A stretch of 64,000 nt of DNA from Flabesymbios commensalis (GCA_964017125.1 OZ024914.1:29943149-30007148), one strand, 5' to 3'; shown: positions 43,974 to 55,256, counted from the first letter of the stretch. Notes: a model not told the origin generated them from the letters alone. Numbers and translations: made by a program.

Positions 43974-44076
43974 CCCAGCAAACACGAGACGGTGACCCAA
44001 TGCTGGGCTGATGTTGGCCCACCGTCTACGACGCTGGGCCAACATCAGCCCAACATTCGTCTCGTGTTTTGCTGGG
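43974..44076. repeat. PalA, complete
   Basis: CCCAGCAAACACGAGACGG, TGACCCAATGCTGGGCTGATG, core CCGTCTACGACGC, then CATCAGCCCAACATTCG and TCTCGTGTTTTGCTGGG. GGGCTGATG/CATCAGCCC is private to this copy. Confidence 0.9.
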
Positions 44077-44489
44077 AAATAGGTCACTGGTGAACGAGCC
44101 GTAGAAGAAACAACCACAATCTCGGTAGACAGTCATAGTAGATTTATGTTATTCCAAAATGTTGACAGAACTATGTGAAGAAAATACTTGATATCATATA
44201 TGTGTATTATAATAATGGAATATAGAATAACAGTTACTAAGGAAATTATAGGCAGAATATAAGGTGACAAAATATAAGATGTGGGTTCAATATCATTATA
44301 GATCTCAATGTCAGGAATCAAAGTGATAACGACATGGATTAGATTGCTTGTTAACTTACTTTAAATATATGAGATGGGGCACCATATGACTCTGTATGAA
44401 ATGACAAATCCCTGCATATCTCCGGGAATAGAGTCCTGAATAGGGTACTTCGGATTTTATTTTAAGGCACAATTCGCTGCAGGCCCTAT

Positions 44490-44557
44490 AAACTGATCAA
44501 CGCCGGGCCAATGTCTACGGCATTTGACCCAGCGTCAATCCAATGTCTTCTGCTGGC
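44490..44557. repeat. PalA, short diverged copy
   Basis: TGATCAACGCCGGGCCAATG, TCTACGGCATTTGACCCAGCG, then TCAATCCAATG and TTCTGCTGGC. Confidence 0.55.
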
Positions 44558-44559
44558 TA

Positions 44560-45540
44560 TAGATAATGGTCGTGTTTGCCATCCATAAAAAAAGACGTCT
44601 TGTTTTATAACTTGTCATTTGTCGCTGTCACAGGACGCCCGAGGGACTCACCAGGACCATTCTGTATCTCACATACTGCCCCAGATCCTGATGTTGGTGT
44701 ACTACACCACCCACTTACCAAGTATGGAACTGTCACCGAAAGAAGAGGCTTAGTGTACTGTGCAAATACATAAATCCATGGAATTTATCAAATAATTCGC
44801 GGTAGATGCTCAGTTACAATTCAAATTAGGAGATGTGTCTTGAACATAAACATATATTTTTGAAGTTGGACATCGACTTGCACCGTGCGCGTGCGTCGAG
44901 AAATTGTACGATCTTGTATCAGTGTGTATAGGGCTACAATACCGGTATCTACATATGCGGCCATTGTTGACTTGACATATACAAGATCATAAAACTACTT
45001 TTAAATAGACATGTACTATAAAATAATTATGAAAATAATATTTCATGATGATGTTAGACTATATATGTGTGAGTGTAGAGATGATTAAAACTGTTTTCGC
45101 CATAATTCATAAAGTACGAATGCACATAAAATATGCTGCTTAATTTTGATAACAATTGTTATTTTTCAATTGATTTTTGTTGGCCTATTTATAACGACTG
45201 ATATCCCCCAAATGTCGTGCACAGCTAAATTTCACATAGTCTGTACATCCTAAAAATGTACTAGTAACTAGGTCAGATTTCTAGGTCAGATTTTCACGTT
45301 TAAACAACTAACTTTCCGAAGTCTCTGATATTAAGCATGTCGAATTGGATTAGAAAAACATGATTTTAATTCCATAGCTGATTGATTCTTCACGGTCGAT
45401 ATGCCGTATTATCTGGATGTCATGCGCGGGCTTCGTAGGGATGACATGGCCCATGTTCCACAGAGCACCGGAACCTTCCACTCAATCTAGCCTGAGTGAT
45501 TTGTGGCTCCAGGGCGCATCTCATAAATCACGGGGATGAC
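44560..45540. other. Intronic sequence, nothing recognised
   Basis: AT-rich with no gene, array or palindrome noted. A short GC patch (GTGCGCGTGCGTCG) is near 44887. Confidence 0.4.
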
Positions 45541-45544
45541 ACGC

Positions 45545-45934
45545 TTAACCCTTTGTATTCCAGACTCATAACATTCAGTTTATTTCCACACAAGTCCAGG
45601 GATTGCAAGAAATCCCAGATTTACCATGTTTACAATGTGAGCCAAATGATGTTGTTATGGTTCTTTATTCCATGGAATAATCAAAAATGTGGACGTGGAA
45701 CGTTTCCCAGTGAACACTAAACATAGGCACAATGTTTGGGTTCTCTATACAACAAAGAAACCATGAGACCCTTCTAACCTTTTTAAAATGAACTGAATTG
45801 AATGTCGAAAAGTACATGTAAAAGATAACTATCTTTTATAGATTCTACTTATGACAAATTCCATTGGCATCAAATTCCTGATCCACCTATCTTGTCAATG
45901 TGTGATGTCACTGTTCTGGTTGTCAAGGGGTTAG
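45545..45934. mobile_element. Possible TTAA-type element
   Basis: The left end TTAACCCTTTGTATTCCAG and the right end CTGGTTGTCAAGGGGTTAG are roughly inverted (CCCTT, CCAG). About 390 bp, AT-rich, non-coding. There is no clear hairpin, so the call rests on the ends only. Confidence 0.4.
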
Positions 45935-46351
45935 TGAGCCTATTAACGATCCCTGCACAGACCCAGGGAGGGGTGGAAAGATGTAGCATGCAGGCTTTAT
46001 AGATAACCTCCCGTGGCGGATTTGGGGAGGGTCACCCTCTTTCGTCAACATATATTTTTTTTTAATCTGTTCTTTTGGTTTAAAAAGTTGACAATATTTC
46101 GATTTTGTCATTTTCATGTCATTTTTCATGGTAGTGGTACAATACCCCTCAGATTGCGGTAGAATACATCTGATTTTTTTCAAAATGTTTGGTGGAGCAT
46201 GCCCCCACACCACCCTACTTTGGAAAAATCCCGCATCAGCCGCTGACCTCCTTGGTCCTAGCTGTGTCGTTGCACATTTTGTCAAGTTGTGACACAGCCA
46301 GTGACTATTCGTGTCTTACAGTTATTATCAAGCACTCTCTCACAGAGGTCA

Positions 46352-46450
46352 CGCCCAATAAACAAGAGAAGTTGAACCAATGTCGGGTCAATGTTGGCCC
46401 ACCATATGCGACGCTGGTCCAACATTGGTTCAGCATCTCGTGCTTTCTCT
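46352..46450. repeat. PalA, diverged core
   Basis: CGCCCAATAAACAAGAGAAG, TTGAACCAATGTCGGGTCAATG, core CCATATGCGACGC, then AACATTGGTTCAGC and ATCTCGTGCTTTCTCTG. It appears to lack one inner arm segment. Confidence 0.72.
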
Positions 46451-46738
46451 GTGTACGCTTTCTGAACCCTGAGGAAGCGTGATTGTCTGCCGTGTGAGAC
46501 ATTGATTTACGACGGCACAGCCCCTGGGTTGAAAATGCTATTATCGAATCTGTCCGGAAAGGGGCAGAAGCCAAGAGATTTACTGGGTTCGATCCCCCTC
46601 CCTCCCTGGTCTTCCCGCTCCCAAATTATGCCCCCCCCCCCTCTCTGGGTTGCGATGCCTACCCCTTTATCTGTTGATTTGCAGGAGGCGTGCTTCTTCC
46701 TCCTCAAATTGGTGACGAGTCCTTCAAATCCGTGGGAG

Positions 46739-46790
46739 CTTGCCCAACATTAAACCCACATTGGTTCAATGTATCGTGTTTATTGGCTGA
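46739..46790. repeat. PalA, right half
   Basis: GCCCAACATTAAACCCAC, then ATTGGTTCAATGTATCGTG and TTTATTGGC. Confidence 0.6.
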
Positions 46791-46880
46791 GTAATTGTGC
46801 GTCACTTTTCTGCAGCTCTATCTTTTGCGGGTCAGAATCTGTCTAAAATGGACATATTTCGTGATTACATAATATAGAGA

Positions 46881-47114
46881 TCAACCCTTGTCGTGCTAGG
46901 CCCGTATATATATTACAGTCTCAAGCATGTTTTAAAACAAATAAAATTTCACTGGAAATGATAAAATTATTTGTGATAGATGCCCAGCTCATCAAATAAT
47001 TCAATTTGTGATATGTCTATTTTTCTCATGAAAATATTATTCACCTTTTGAAGCTGAAAATTGTGATAACAATCCAGCTTCAAATGAGCGAATAATAGAA
47101 ACAAATAATTCAGT
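46881..47114. mobile_element. PalD-like TTAA-type element, truncated
   Basis: TCAACCCTTGTCGTGCTAGG at the left, then the hairpin remnant CACCTTTTGAAGCTG and CCAGCTTCAAATGAGCG. The right end is replaced by a PalA-b half at 47115. Confidence 0.5.
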
Positions 47115-47155
47115 AGCACCGAAGACGTTGGCCCAACATTGTATAAATGTTATAA
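47115..47155. repeat. PalA subtype b, right half
   Basis: CACCGAAGACGTTGGCC, then AACATTGTATAAATGTTAT. The GAAGACG core fits subtype b. Confidence 0.65.
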
Positions 47156-47307
47156 CAAGAGTGGTTAACCCTTCAACATGTTCAAGTGCTAAGAAATTTA
47201 TATAATTTATTTTTAACAATTTTTTAACAAACTTGTGTCTTGCTACACGACCCTCAAGTCCAAATAAGAAAAAATGACTGGTACAAGCCAATTCATTTTA
47301 TTGAGTT

Positions 47308-47476
47308 TTAACTCATTCCAGACGGAGCCCGAGATATCTCGGGCAAGCTACTTCGACGGTACAGGACGGAGCCCGAGATAATTCGTGTTATATGACGTCA
47401 TAAAAAGTAAACATTTAAAAAATGTCCCGTCCACAGAAACATGTATGTACTGAAAGTGCCGTATCGAATGAGTTAA
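47308..47476. mobile_element. TTAA-type MITE with GAATGAGTTAA ends
   Basis: Begins TTAACTCATTCCAGACGG and ends GTATCGAATGAGTTAA, so there are 11-bp perfect terminal inverted repeats including TTAA. Inside, CAGACGGAGCCCGAGATATC is repeated as AGGACGGAGCCCGAGATAAT. 169 bp, non-coding. The ends differ from PalB to PalD. Confidence 0.8.
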
Positions 47477-47489
47477 TCTCGAAATTACA

Positions 47490-47645
47490 TTTAATTGGCC
47501 TATCAAAATTTATGGTCTAACTTTTTCAATGCTCATTAAAAACTAACGATTTTAGGGCTTTTGTCGCATGTCCGGAAAATAGTAATTACAAAAAATCATG
47601 AAAATCGGTTTAGAATTGACTGAGAAATCAACGAAAAACGAATGT
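47490..47645. repeat. TirH-related single arm
   Basis: ATGGTCTAACTTTTTCAATG and AAATCATGAAAATCGG, then TGAGAAATCAACGAAAAACG follow the right arm of the foldback at 28405-28800. Confidence 0.45.
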
Positions 47646-47779
47646 GACTTCTACTACAGACCATCTGCCCGAGGACAGATCCAGAGAGAGTCCTGGTTCC
47701 TGACTCCAGGAAGCGACAAGGGTGGAGGCTAATCCCAGGCCTGGCTGCGTCCTGTGGTACCGATCATCAAATCATCACC

Positions 47780-47860
47780 GCAGAAAACACGCCCGACGTT
47801 ATGCCAATGTTGTGCCAACGTCAGGGACGTTGGCACAACATTGGCATGATGTCGGGCCAG
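47780..47860. repeat. PalA with private arms and unusual core
   Basis: CGCAGAAAACACGCCCGACG, TTATGCCAATGTTGTGCC, core CGTCAGGGACG, then GGCACAACATTGGCATGATG and TCGGGCCAGC. The spacer AGG is unique in the window. Confidence 0.87.
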
Positions 47861-48280
47861 CCTGTCCTATTAGTCCCGCGGGGAATGGCGGCCCCCGTTT
47901 TTTGCTATCCTCCAATCCCGGTGTCTAATCAATACTCTCTCCCCGGGGATTGCGCTGTTACGTATCCATGCCCCCATTTCTCTTCCCCGCTCCCTGACGC
48001 CCGCAACCTTTACTTAAACCTCTTCCCACTACTTTATATCTCATCACGCTAGGTACCTTGAGGCTGCTCTAAATCACCTGAGGGTATCTTAATGACCCCA
48101 ACAAGCTCTCACTGCCGCCCGTCTAATAATCGGCACGCTCGAGATGGGCGATATATTAACATGATTAAGGAGAACATGGTTAGAGCTCGGCTGATCCATA
48201 TTGTCGCTGCTAGTGGACGTGGTAGACTCAGCCAGTGGATTAGGCTACCTGGATATCGTTAACCATTATTTCTCTGCTGT

Positions 48281-48351
48281 AATTTTTCATTCATTTGTAG
48301 CTGGAATTCAGTATTGCCAACGCAATTTCCAACTTCAAATGACGAAAAATA
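48281..48351. repeat. PalD hairpin
   Basis: ATTTTTCATTCATTTGTAGC faces CTTCAAATGACGAAAAAT, with the inner TTGCCAACGCAATTTCC. The TTAA ends are not clear. Confidence 0.6.
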
Positions 48352-48570
48352 GGCTCGCACCTCATTTTTTCTGCAAATATACCATCTCCAAAGCTGTAAT
48401 ATTTTATTACCTTAACAGCTATGACAAATTATTTGGTCAATTAGAATTGTATTTTATTATGTTTAACCGAGCAGATTTATCATGTTTAACAGCAAACAGG
48501 TATAAACAAAATTCTGGCGCTTTTTCATAGACGTTTATGACGCGCATACTCACACATAAGTTTTAAACAT

Positions 48571-48671
48571 GTTAAATCGGATAAGGTAAAATTGATATAA
48601 TATTTTCTGTGAATTTTGTAAAGTATATAATATTAGTGTATATTCGATTGCATTACTTCCCTCCATAGGAG
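48571..48671. repeat. 101-bp direct repeat, copy 1
   Basis: GTTAAATCGGATAAGGTAAA to CCCTCCATAGGAG. It matches 48696-48796 with one noticed substitution (A to G); the offset is 125. Confidence 0.92.
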
Positions 48672-48695
48672 ATCTCCGGGGCTCGCCACAAGCGG

Positions 48696-48796
48696 GTTAA
48701 ATCGGATAAGGTGAAATTGATATAATATTTTCTGTGAATTTTGTAAAGTATATAATATTAGTGTATATTCGATTGCATTACTTCCCTCCATAGGAG
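48696..48796. repeat. 101-bp direct repeat, copy 2
   Basis: Separated from copy 1 by 24 bp (ATCTCCGGGGCTCGCC and on). It is followed by a 13-bp doublet, TTGCTGTATGAAT. It is a recent local duplication. Confidence 0.92.
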
Positions 48797-48965
48797 TTGC
48801 TGTATGAATTGCTGTATGAATTGATCCAGATAGCCATAATATCTCGAATCCTCTTTCTCGAACCCTGTTTCTCGGGAATCGTGTCCTCAATAGATTTTAT
48901 CACTTCATTACCTCCAGGATCGATTAATTCGTTGATTCCTTTTTTATTCATCGACGGTTATTATT

Positions 48966-49045
48966 TTCATTCATTCATTCATTCATTCATTCATTCATTC
49001 ATTCATTCATTCATTCATTCATTCATTCATCCATCCATCCACCCA
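48966..49045. repeat. (ATTC)n microsatellite
   Basis: Uninterrupted CATT units for about 60 bp, then CATCCATCCATCC and CACCC variants. The ORF reading HSFIHSFIHS across it is a repeat artefact. Confidence 0.95.
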
Positions 49046-49436
49046 TTCATCCACCCAGTCCCCCATCCAATCGCTCACTCACATGCTTGCTAGCCATAGC
49101 TCGCTTGTTATTTTTTTTGCTTGTGTTCTGTTTCTGTCCACAGATTCTTCGGTTTCATGTACCTGATTGACAAAGTCAGTGCGAGGCACGTGTATATGCC
49201 TGTATCTAATGTATCCACTCAAGGATACTACAACCCATATAGTATGCTTGATCTACTGTAGCCGCCCCATATGGTGGTTTCTCTCGTGATTAGCTCAATA
49301 CCAGACGAATAGCAAACATCCAACTATTAGCCAGTCAAGGACATCAGCGGTCCCCGATGATGTAGAAATTATAGGTTCTCCCTCAGGACTATACCGATAT
49401 AAATCCCTGGATCAACATGGACAAGATCTTCATTGA

Positions 49437-49522
49437 TGTGCCCTGACGCTGGTCTAATGGTGGGCCAACGTCTACGACGTTGGCCCACCATTGGGACAGC
49501 GTCAGGTGGCATTTTGTGTTTG
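49437..49522. repeat. PalA palindrome with private arms
   Basis: CCTGACGCTGGTCTAATGGTG, core CGTCTACGACG at 49470-49480, then CACCATTGGGACAGCGTCAGG. Decayed TTTTGTGTTTGGG end. Confidence 0.88.
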
Positions 49523-50293
49523 GGATGAGCGGGGTACCTGCCCACATGCCTATCATCGCCAGGCCATCCATCTACGTCAATCCTCAGTGACCTTTATTTC
49601 CTCAAAGTTAACCCTCTTTTCGATCCGTATTATGGATCTCTGGACGTCTTGTTGTTCCTGGTAAGTCCCGGGTTGGCGAGCGGGAATTGTGAGGTTTGGC
49701 GAAGTTTATCCAATCTCTCAGCTTGAACCTCTATGACGTTGAAGGTCATGAATGACAAGAGGTCGGATTATTAGGGTCGCAGTAATGTCTAGTGATGGAC
49801 TGTACCAGGTCATCAATTAAGTAGGGAAAGCAAATGAATATTTCAACATGTTCAATATCAGATTTTATCAGATTATAGAAAGACGAGTGGTCAAGCTTGT
49901 TATCCTCGATTTTACACGAAATAAAATCACTGCACCCTTTATTCTTACATTAGTTGAAAAGTTCATCTCGACTAACTAGGGGCTTATTTATTTTATTTAA
50001 AAAATATTTTTGTAATGAATCTATTACAATCTTACTTGACGATGTTAGTTTTATTACATCAATAATTCATTTATTTATAACCTCAGATACCGCTAAGGCT
50101 TACATTGAATAATAGTACATTATGCGATCTCTGCTGGGCCACCACCACGTGGCGAAATGCTTTATTGCGAACATTCACGTCATGCCTTATGTTAGGCGTA
50201 CACGACATGACGTGTACACTTAATAATGACTAACTATGTTATGTCAGACGTACATGCAGCAATCACAATATGAACAACCATTTGATGCGGATA

Positions 50294-50320
50294 TCCCAAC
50301 AAACACAATGCGTCAACCCC
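50294..50320. repeat. PalA left end, split by a TTAA element
   Basis: CCCAACAAACACAATGCGTC, then AACCCC, ending exactly at the TTAA of 50321. Confidence 0.75.
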
Positions 50321-50675
50321 TTAACCCTTAAAGCAATGAGTAATTTGTGTACAAACCATGCAGACCAAAGGGTTTTTTTCAATCAGAAATCATCACAAAT
50401 GTCTTAGTTAGCTCTTTCCGCTTTATTTGAATATCTATGTTATGGGTCTACGGCCAATAAAAATATGTATACTCTCTCAGTGCAGGGATCGACTTTCATT
50501 AAACTGTTTTGATAATAACAAATATTTTTTTTTTCATTTGTCACCCACTTCAAGTCATCTTCATCCACTACAAGTCGAGAATTGCGACAGCAATTCGCGG
50601 CTTGTAGTGGATGAAGATGACTTGAAGTGGGTTATTTTGGCTCTCGCGTTCGCATTGGTCTGTCTTGCGCTTTAA
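50321..50675 (+). mobile_element. Composite TTAA element: PalB arm plus large hairpin
   Basis: TTAA at 50321-50324 and 50672-50675. The left part is the PalB long arm (TTAACCCTTAAAGC, GAAATCATCACAAATG, GGTCTACGGCC, CAGTGCAGGGATCGAC). The right part is a hairpin at 50540-50638 whose arms read CACCCACTTCAAGTCATCTT and CATCCACTACAAGTCG with exact complements around GAGAATTGCGACAGCAATTCGC. This joins PalB- and PalC-like modules in one unit inside a PalA copy. Confidence 0.82.
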
Positions 50676-50757
50676 CCAATGTTGGTTTAATGTTGGTCCA
50701 GTGGCGTAGAGGTGGGCCAACATTAATCCAGTATTGGTTCGCGTCTTGCGTTTGCTG
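50676..50757. repeat. PalA, continuation after the TTAA element
   Basis: CCAATGTTGGTTTAATG, core-like GTGGCGTAGAGG, then CATTAATCCAGTATTGG and GCGTCTTGCGTTTGCTG. Confidence 0.75.
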
Positions 50758-51434
50758 AAGTTACTTCTTGACAGATACTGTTCAGTTTAAAGTGTTACTT
50801 CTTCGGAAGGGTTATATCCGGTAGGGAGGCCTAATTTTAATATGGTACAATTTGACATGTTAAATTAGGTGGAACTAAGAAAACATTATTTATTCTTGGT
50901 GGAACACGTATAAATCAGTGAAAGTATATCTTTTGATTGCTTAGAAAATTATGTTTGAAAAAGTATTGATTGACGGTCCTTTTGTCTCCGTTAGCATGCT
51001 TATAGTCTGCGGCCGGAGCTCCTATTCTTCAAATCGTCACTCGTACTTCTTATAATTGACCATCAAATATTTCGCTTATAAAATAATTAAATTAGATTTA
51101 GCAAATGGCCAGAATTGCGAAGATTTTCGCTGAAAACCCATGCAATTCTAGTCATTTGCTAGTCTAGTCATAAACAAATTTAAATATTCTCTTTATTGCA
51201 TTCACATTCGTATTGAATGGCGTAAGCACTGCATGACTACTTAGCGCCCATAAATGTGTCACTTCACGATTTACGAGATTATCGACTCGCATGATTAAAC
51301 AAGAGATGAAACGTCTTGGCAATTTGCAGCATCCGTGAGTAACTCGACAAAGGATAATTACCATATGGCGACAAGGAATATGGATTAGACACTCTGCGAG
51401 AAGCAACAGCTGTGTGTCCTTTTCGACCATAATA

Positions 51435-51531
51435 CCCAACAAACACGAGACTTTGAAACAGTGTTGGCTCAATGCTGGTCCAATGTCGTAGACGTTGGGC
51501 CAACATTGAACCAACACTGTTTCAAAGTGTA
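51435..51531. repeat. PalA, right terminus truncated
   Basis: CCCAACAAACACGAGACTTTG, AAACAGTGTTGGCTCAATG, core ATGTCGTAGACG, then CATTGAACCAACACTGTTTC and AAAG. CTTTGAAACAGTG pairs with CACTGTTTCAAAG, private to this copy. Confidence 0.87.
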
Positions 51532-52059
51532 GTACAACTGAGATACAGCCAAACAGCATGCAATACCCCAATATACCCAGAATACATTTCACGATTTATC
51601 GAAAATCAACAATTTACGACAGGTAAAATTGGCTAAAATTATTTCAGTTGTGATCAGATCATTTCTTGTCTGGTTTAACAGATGAGTAAAAATAATTCAT
51701 AACCCCGAAAAGCACTTGAAAACAACGTCCGCAATATATTCGACAGGCTTTTGTATGAAGGGTTGTACACGTTACTTTAACTACAGTGAGATATAAACAC
51801 AACATATGCTTTTAATGATATGTAGCAAAATATGATGTAAGCCTATGTATTTATATATTATTATTTGGGTACTCACACTACATATAAATACAGGAACAGA
51901 AAAGCAAGACATATTTTACGTTTTCAGGCAATATTTTGCACGTTTACACAGCGAAGAAGAGTCGGTTGTTGTTTTAAATATGAACTTCCCATCCCTTACC
52001 ACTGCTCACCGCTGCCAGCGACGAGCTCTTCTTACTCCTAGAAGAGTGGCAGCCTAATG

Positions 52060-52885
52060 GAAGGGTTCATTTGCTTCCGTTTCTATGATAAAACCCGAGG
52101 CAATTCCTGTGGCTTGTTCACTGCTAAAGTAGACCCTCATACCATCGACTACCATCTCCCAGCAGCTTCATGAAGCGTATCCCAGTATCGGCGCCGGCTG
52201 CGGGAGTATGCTGAATTCAGTTAAAACATACTCCTGTACATTAAAACTAATAATTTTTATTGCAACGTACCCCGAGGGTAGTTTAAACTTAAAAAGCCCC
52301 AGTTTTTAGCTACCCGTCACATTGATCACTCCCTTATGGATGAACAGTCATTTAGCACATATAAACTCATCATTGGGTGTTCTATTCAAACATAGATTCT
52401 AAATAGATTCACATATTATTAAGATTACAGAAAAAAAGATGACTAAAAAGAAAGCTTGTTTGTTTCACCATAAAAAAATATAAATTATTTAAATTCAAAA
52501 ACAAAATGACATAAAGAATAAACTAAGCTAATAATCATGATGAAATTTACATACTGGTATTCATATATCTAAGAAAAATGTTTTTCAACATTATTTATGT
52601 TTAGCAACATTCAAAATCAATAATGGGCCTATATAGGTGGCTGGTCAATATGATCAAGTAACCTCAACCTATATGTGTCATTTCAAAATGTTACACCGGC
52701 ATGGAATGAAGAAGTCGTGTTGATACCACAGTGACTGAAAAAATATTCACGTTAGTGGATGAGTTAAAAGTAAAATCCCAACATGTTGCGACACTGTGTT
52801 CGCCCATGACAGCTTCTATTGTGAATGATGTTTATTTAAAGCTCCCGGCAGACACGAGTTCAAGACTACCACACGAAGAGTGGCT
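52060..52885. other. Intronic sequence, nothing recognised
   Basis: AT-rich with no gene or repeat noted. Confidence 0.4.
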
Positions 52886-52886
52886 A

Positions 52887-53026
52887 CCCTGTAACCCGAG
52901 ACGTTGAGCCAATGTTGATTTGATGTTGGGCTATCGTCTACGACGCTGACCCAACATTTAACCTACATTGGCTCAACATTTACGACACTGGCCCAACATT
53001 AAACCAACATTTGACGTTTGCTGGGT
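52887..53026. repeat. PalA with an extra right half
   Basis: ACCCGAGACGTTGAGCCAATG, core TCGTCTACGACGC, then CAACATTTAACCTACATTGG and CTCAACATT, followed by a second core-to-end segment: TACGACACTGGCCCAAC, ATTAAACCAACATTTG and CGTTTGCTGGG. It is a partial tandem dimer. Confidence 0.82.
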
Positions 53027-53029
53027 AGA

Positions 53030-53787
53030 TTTTTCATGACTTTTAAGATGCTGGCGGGTGCATGTCTTTACGTGTGTGCTGGTGTGCCACAGGGTTCTTT
53101 TTATCCCCACTATTATTTGTTATATCTCTGGGGGTAGTAGTGAATATCCATGGTCTTTTTGCACCAAACAGCTGTGATATGCCTGCAGTGTACAATGTGC
53201 AATGGTTTGTTTACTCAATATTATGTAATTTTCTGATTTATTAATATCCATCCCAATCAAATGAATTTTAAATAATAAAAGTAATATTATTATATCGCAT
53301 ACTGTCTCTGAAAAAATATTAATATTTATTCAAACCAAATAAATTTTAAGTATTGTATCCAATTTAATATTATCACACAGTGTTCCTGAAATAAAAATCA
53401 CGATAATCATCCACATCCTTTTGACATTTACGTCATGATTTCACATGATATAGCCACCTCAGTGCATACAAGTAGTTCTGATTTTGCTTTGAGGTGCACG
53501 TGCTTACTGTTTTTTTATTCCCGTTGTTGTAAATGTTGACTCTTGTAAATAAAGCAAACATTTTGAAAACACAACGAAGATAATTTATCTGTAATGAAGT
53601 TTTTAATCCAGAAAGGTTTGGACTAAGCATTTCTTTTTTTGTGAAAATTAATGCATGCAACTCAAGTATTATTTTATTGTGATATCATTGATATAATTTG
53701 TTTTATCTAATAATCAAGATTACTAATATCCAAGTACGAAAATCACAAAAATGATTGATGCATTTATAGAATTTATCGGTCAACAAT
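53030..53787. other. Intronic sequence, nothing recognised
   Basis: AT-rich. AATTTTAAATAATAAAAGTA and AATTTTAAGTATT segments near 53265-53365 look like a weak local duplication (ATCCMAWYAAATGAATTTT type). Confidence 0.35.
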
Positions 53788-53832
53788 AATGGCATGACAT
53801 GCTACAGGCCTCTTTATATTTGGCGACAAAAA
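53788..53832. repeat. 45-bp direct repeat flanking PalA (left)
   Basis: AATGGCATGACATGC, CAGGCCT and TGGCGACAA are shared, without gaps, with 53970-54014. I count about 8 differences in 45. Confidence 0.75.
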
Positions 53833-53835
53833 TAC

Positions 53836-53943
53836 ATTCAACAAACACGCGACATCGAACCAATGTTGCTTTAAAGCTGGGCCACCGTCTGCGACGTTAG
53901 CCCAGCATTAAAACAACATTAGTAAGTGTCTTTCTCGGGTTTG
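53836..53943. repeat. PalA between 45-bp direct repeats
   Basis: ATTCAACAAACACGCGACATC, CCAATGTTGCTTTAAAGC, core CCGTCTGCGACG, then CATTAAAACAACATTAG and TCTTTCTCGGGTTTG. Confidence 0.8.
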
Positions 53944-53969
53944 ACAATGAAGAAGGATGTCGGTTCTTC

Positions 53970-54014
53970 AATGGCATAACCTGCCTCAGGCCTGTTTATT
54001 TCTGGCGACAAGAA
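53970..54014. repeat. 45-bp direct repeat flanking PalA (right)
   Basis: AATGGCATAACCTGC, CAGGCCT and TGGCGACAA: the partner of 53788-53832. Confidence 0.75.
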
Positions 54015-54239
54015 GGTGGACAGTCGGAAGGATCCCTATTTCGTGCAGGGATGGATGTGGAAGTAAAAGAAAGCAGGCAGGCAGACAAATGGGCTGAAGA
54101 GGGGCATCTAATCCATTACTGCCTATTAGGAAATCTAGGCTAGCTCTCGCCAAGACCTCGTGCTGGCAGCTGCCCTGCGAGATGTGCGTGGCGCAGCACA
54201 TTTATTTGGCATTTCCAGCCCTGACTACTGATTAACTTG

Positions 54240-55250
54240 CCCAGGTTTCCATACAAAACACAATTTGTTCTGCACAGCAATGATTAATATACACACTCCA
54301 GTGCATAATGATGTTATTCTAGACAATAACAGAAACGCCGAGTAATAAAAACATTATTCTCAAACCCTCTGTTTACCGAAGCTACAGTATTTTATTTAAG
54401 TGTAGAAATGAATATCACATAACGACATTACACATTCGTTGGACGACAGTTTAATTACTTCATCTCGTTTAAGTATAGCCACCCCAGCCTCTCAACTAGC
54501 TTCCCCTTATATCAATTATTGTAATATAATAAGTGGTTTTACTGCGATTGTCTAAGATACATATTCTGCATACGAAAAGTGAAGGTTAATTGCTTAATTG
54601 TATGTATTATTTCATAAAAAGCGGCTGCAATTTCAGCCTAATTGTCTTTTTCTGCTTCCCAGGTGGTTTTGTTGAAACAATGTCTATTTATGTGATAACT
54701 GCAACACGACGATGTATTCCGTTGACAATTGGCACAGGCTGATGTTTCAGATTATTATCTGATTATTTGCTCGACTGATATCCAATCTCTTTTAAAAAAG
54801 TAATGTCTGGTATTTGGTGAGATTTTTATATTTCAAATTGTTCTGTGTCATTTTCATTCCTTCGCAACCACATCAAATGGAAGAAAACATATAAACTAAT
54901 AAAAGTGTATCTATTTAAATATCATATTCCTAATTTGTATGTTATCCGCAATATTCTAAAGGCTATGAATTTTAGTTTCAGTTTCAGATCTACATAATGA
55001 AGTTTCCTAAATGACATAATCTAATTACTCAACGAATGTGATATTGAGTTTCTGAAATATGTTTATAGGTTTTTTATTGCATTCGTGAAAATCGTTTTAA
55101 ACCATTCCAATTGTCAATTGATTATCAGCATATGGATTAATTTATTTATAATTATGTACTTCAATTTCATTGAACCTTTTATATTTAATATTGTCAACAT
55201 TAACAGATCAAACATAGCGTCTGACAGTTGATTGGGAGCTTTTCTGACTT
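54240..55250. other. Intronic sequence, nothing recognised
   Basis: AT-rich with no gene, palindrome or array noted. Confidence 0.4.
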
Positions 55251-55256
55251 TCACGA

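Noticed and set aside
48797-49093. ORF with HSFI repeats
   Set aside because: Translation of the (ATTC)n microsatellite.
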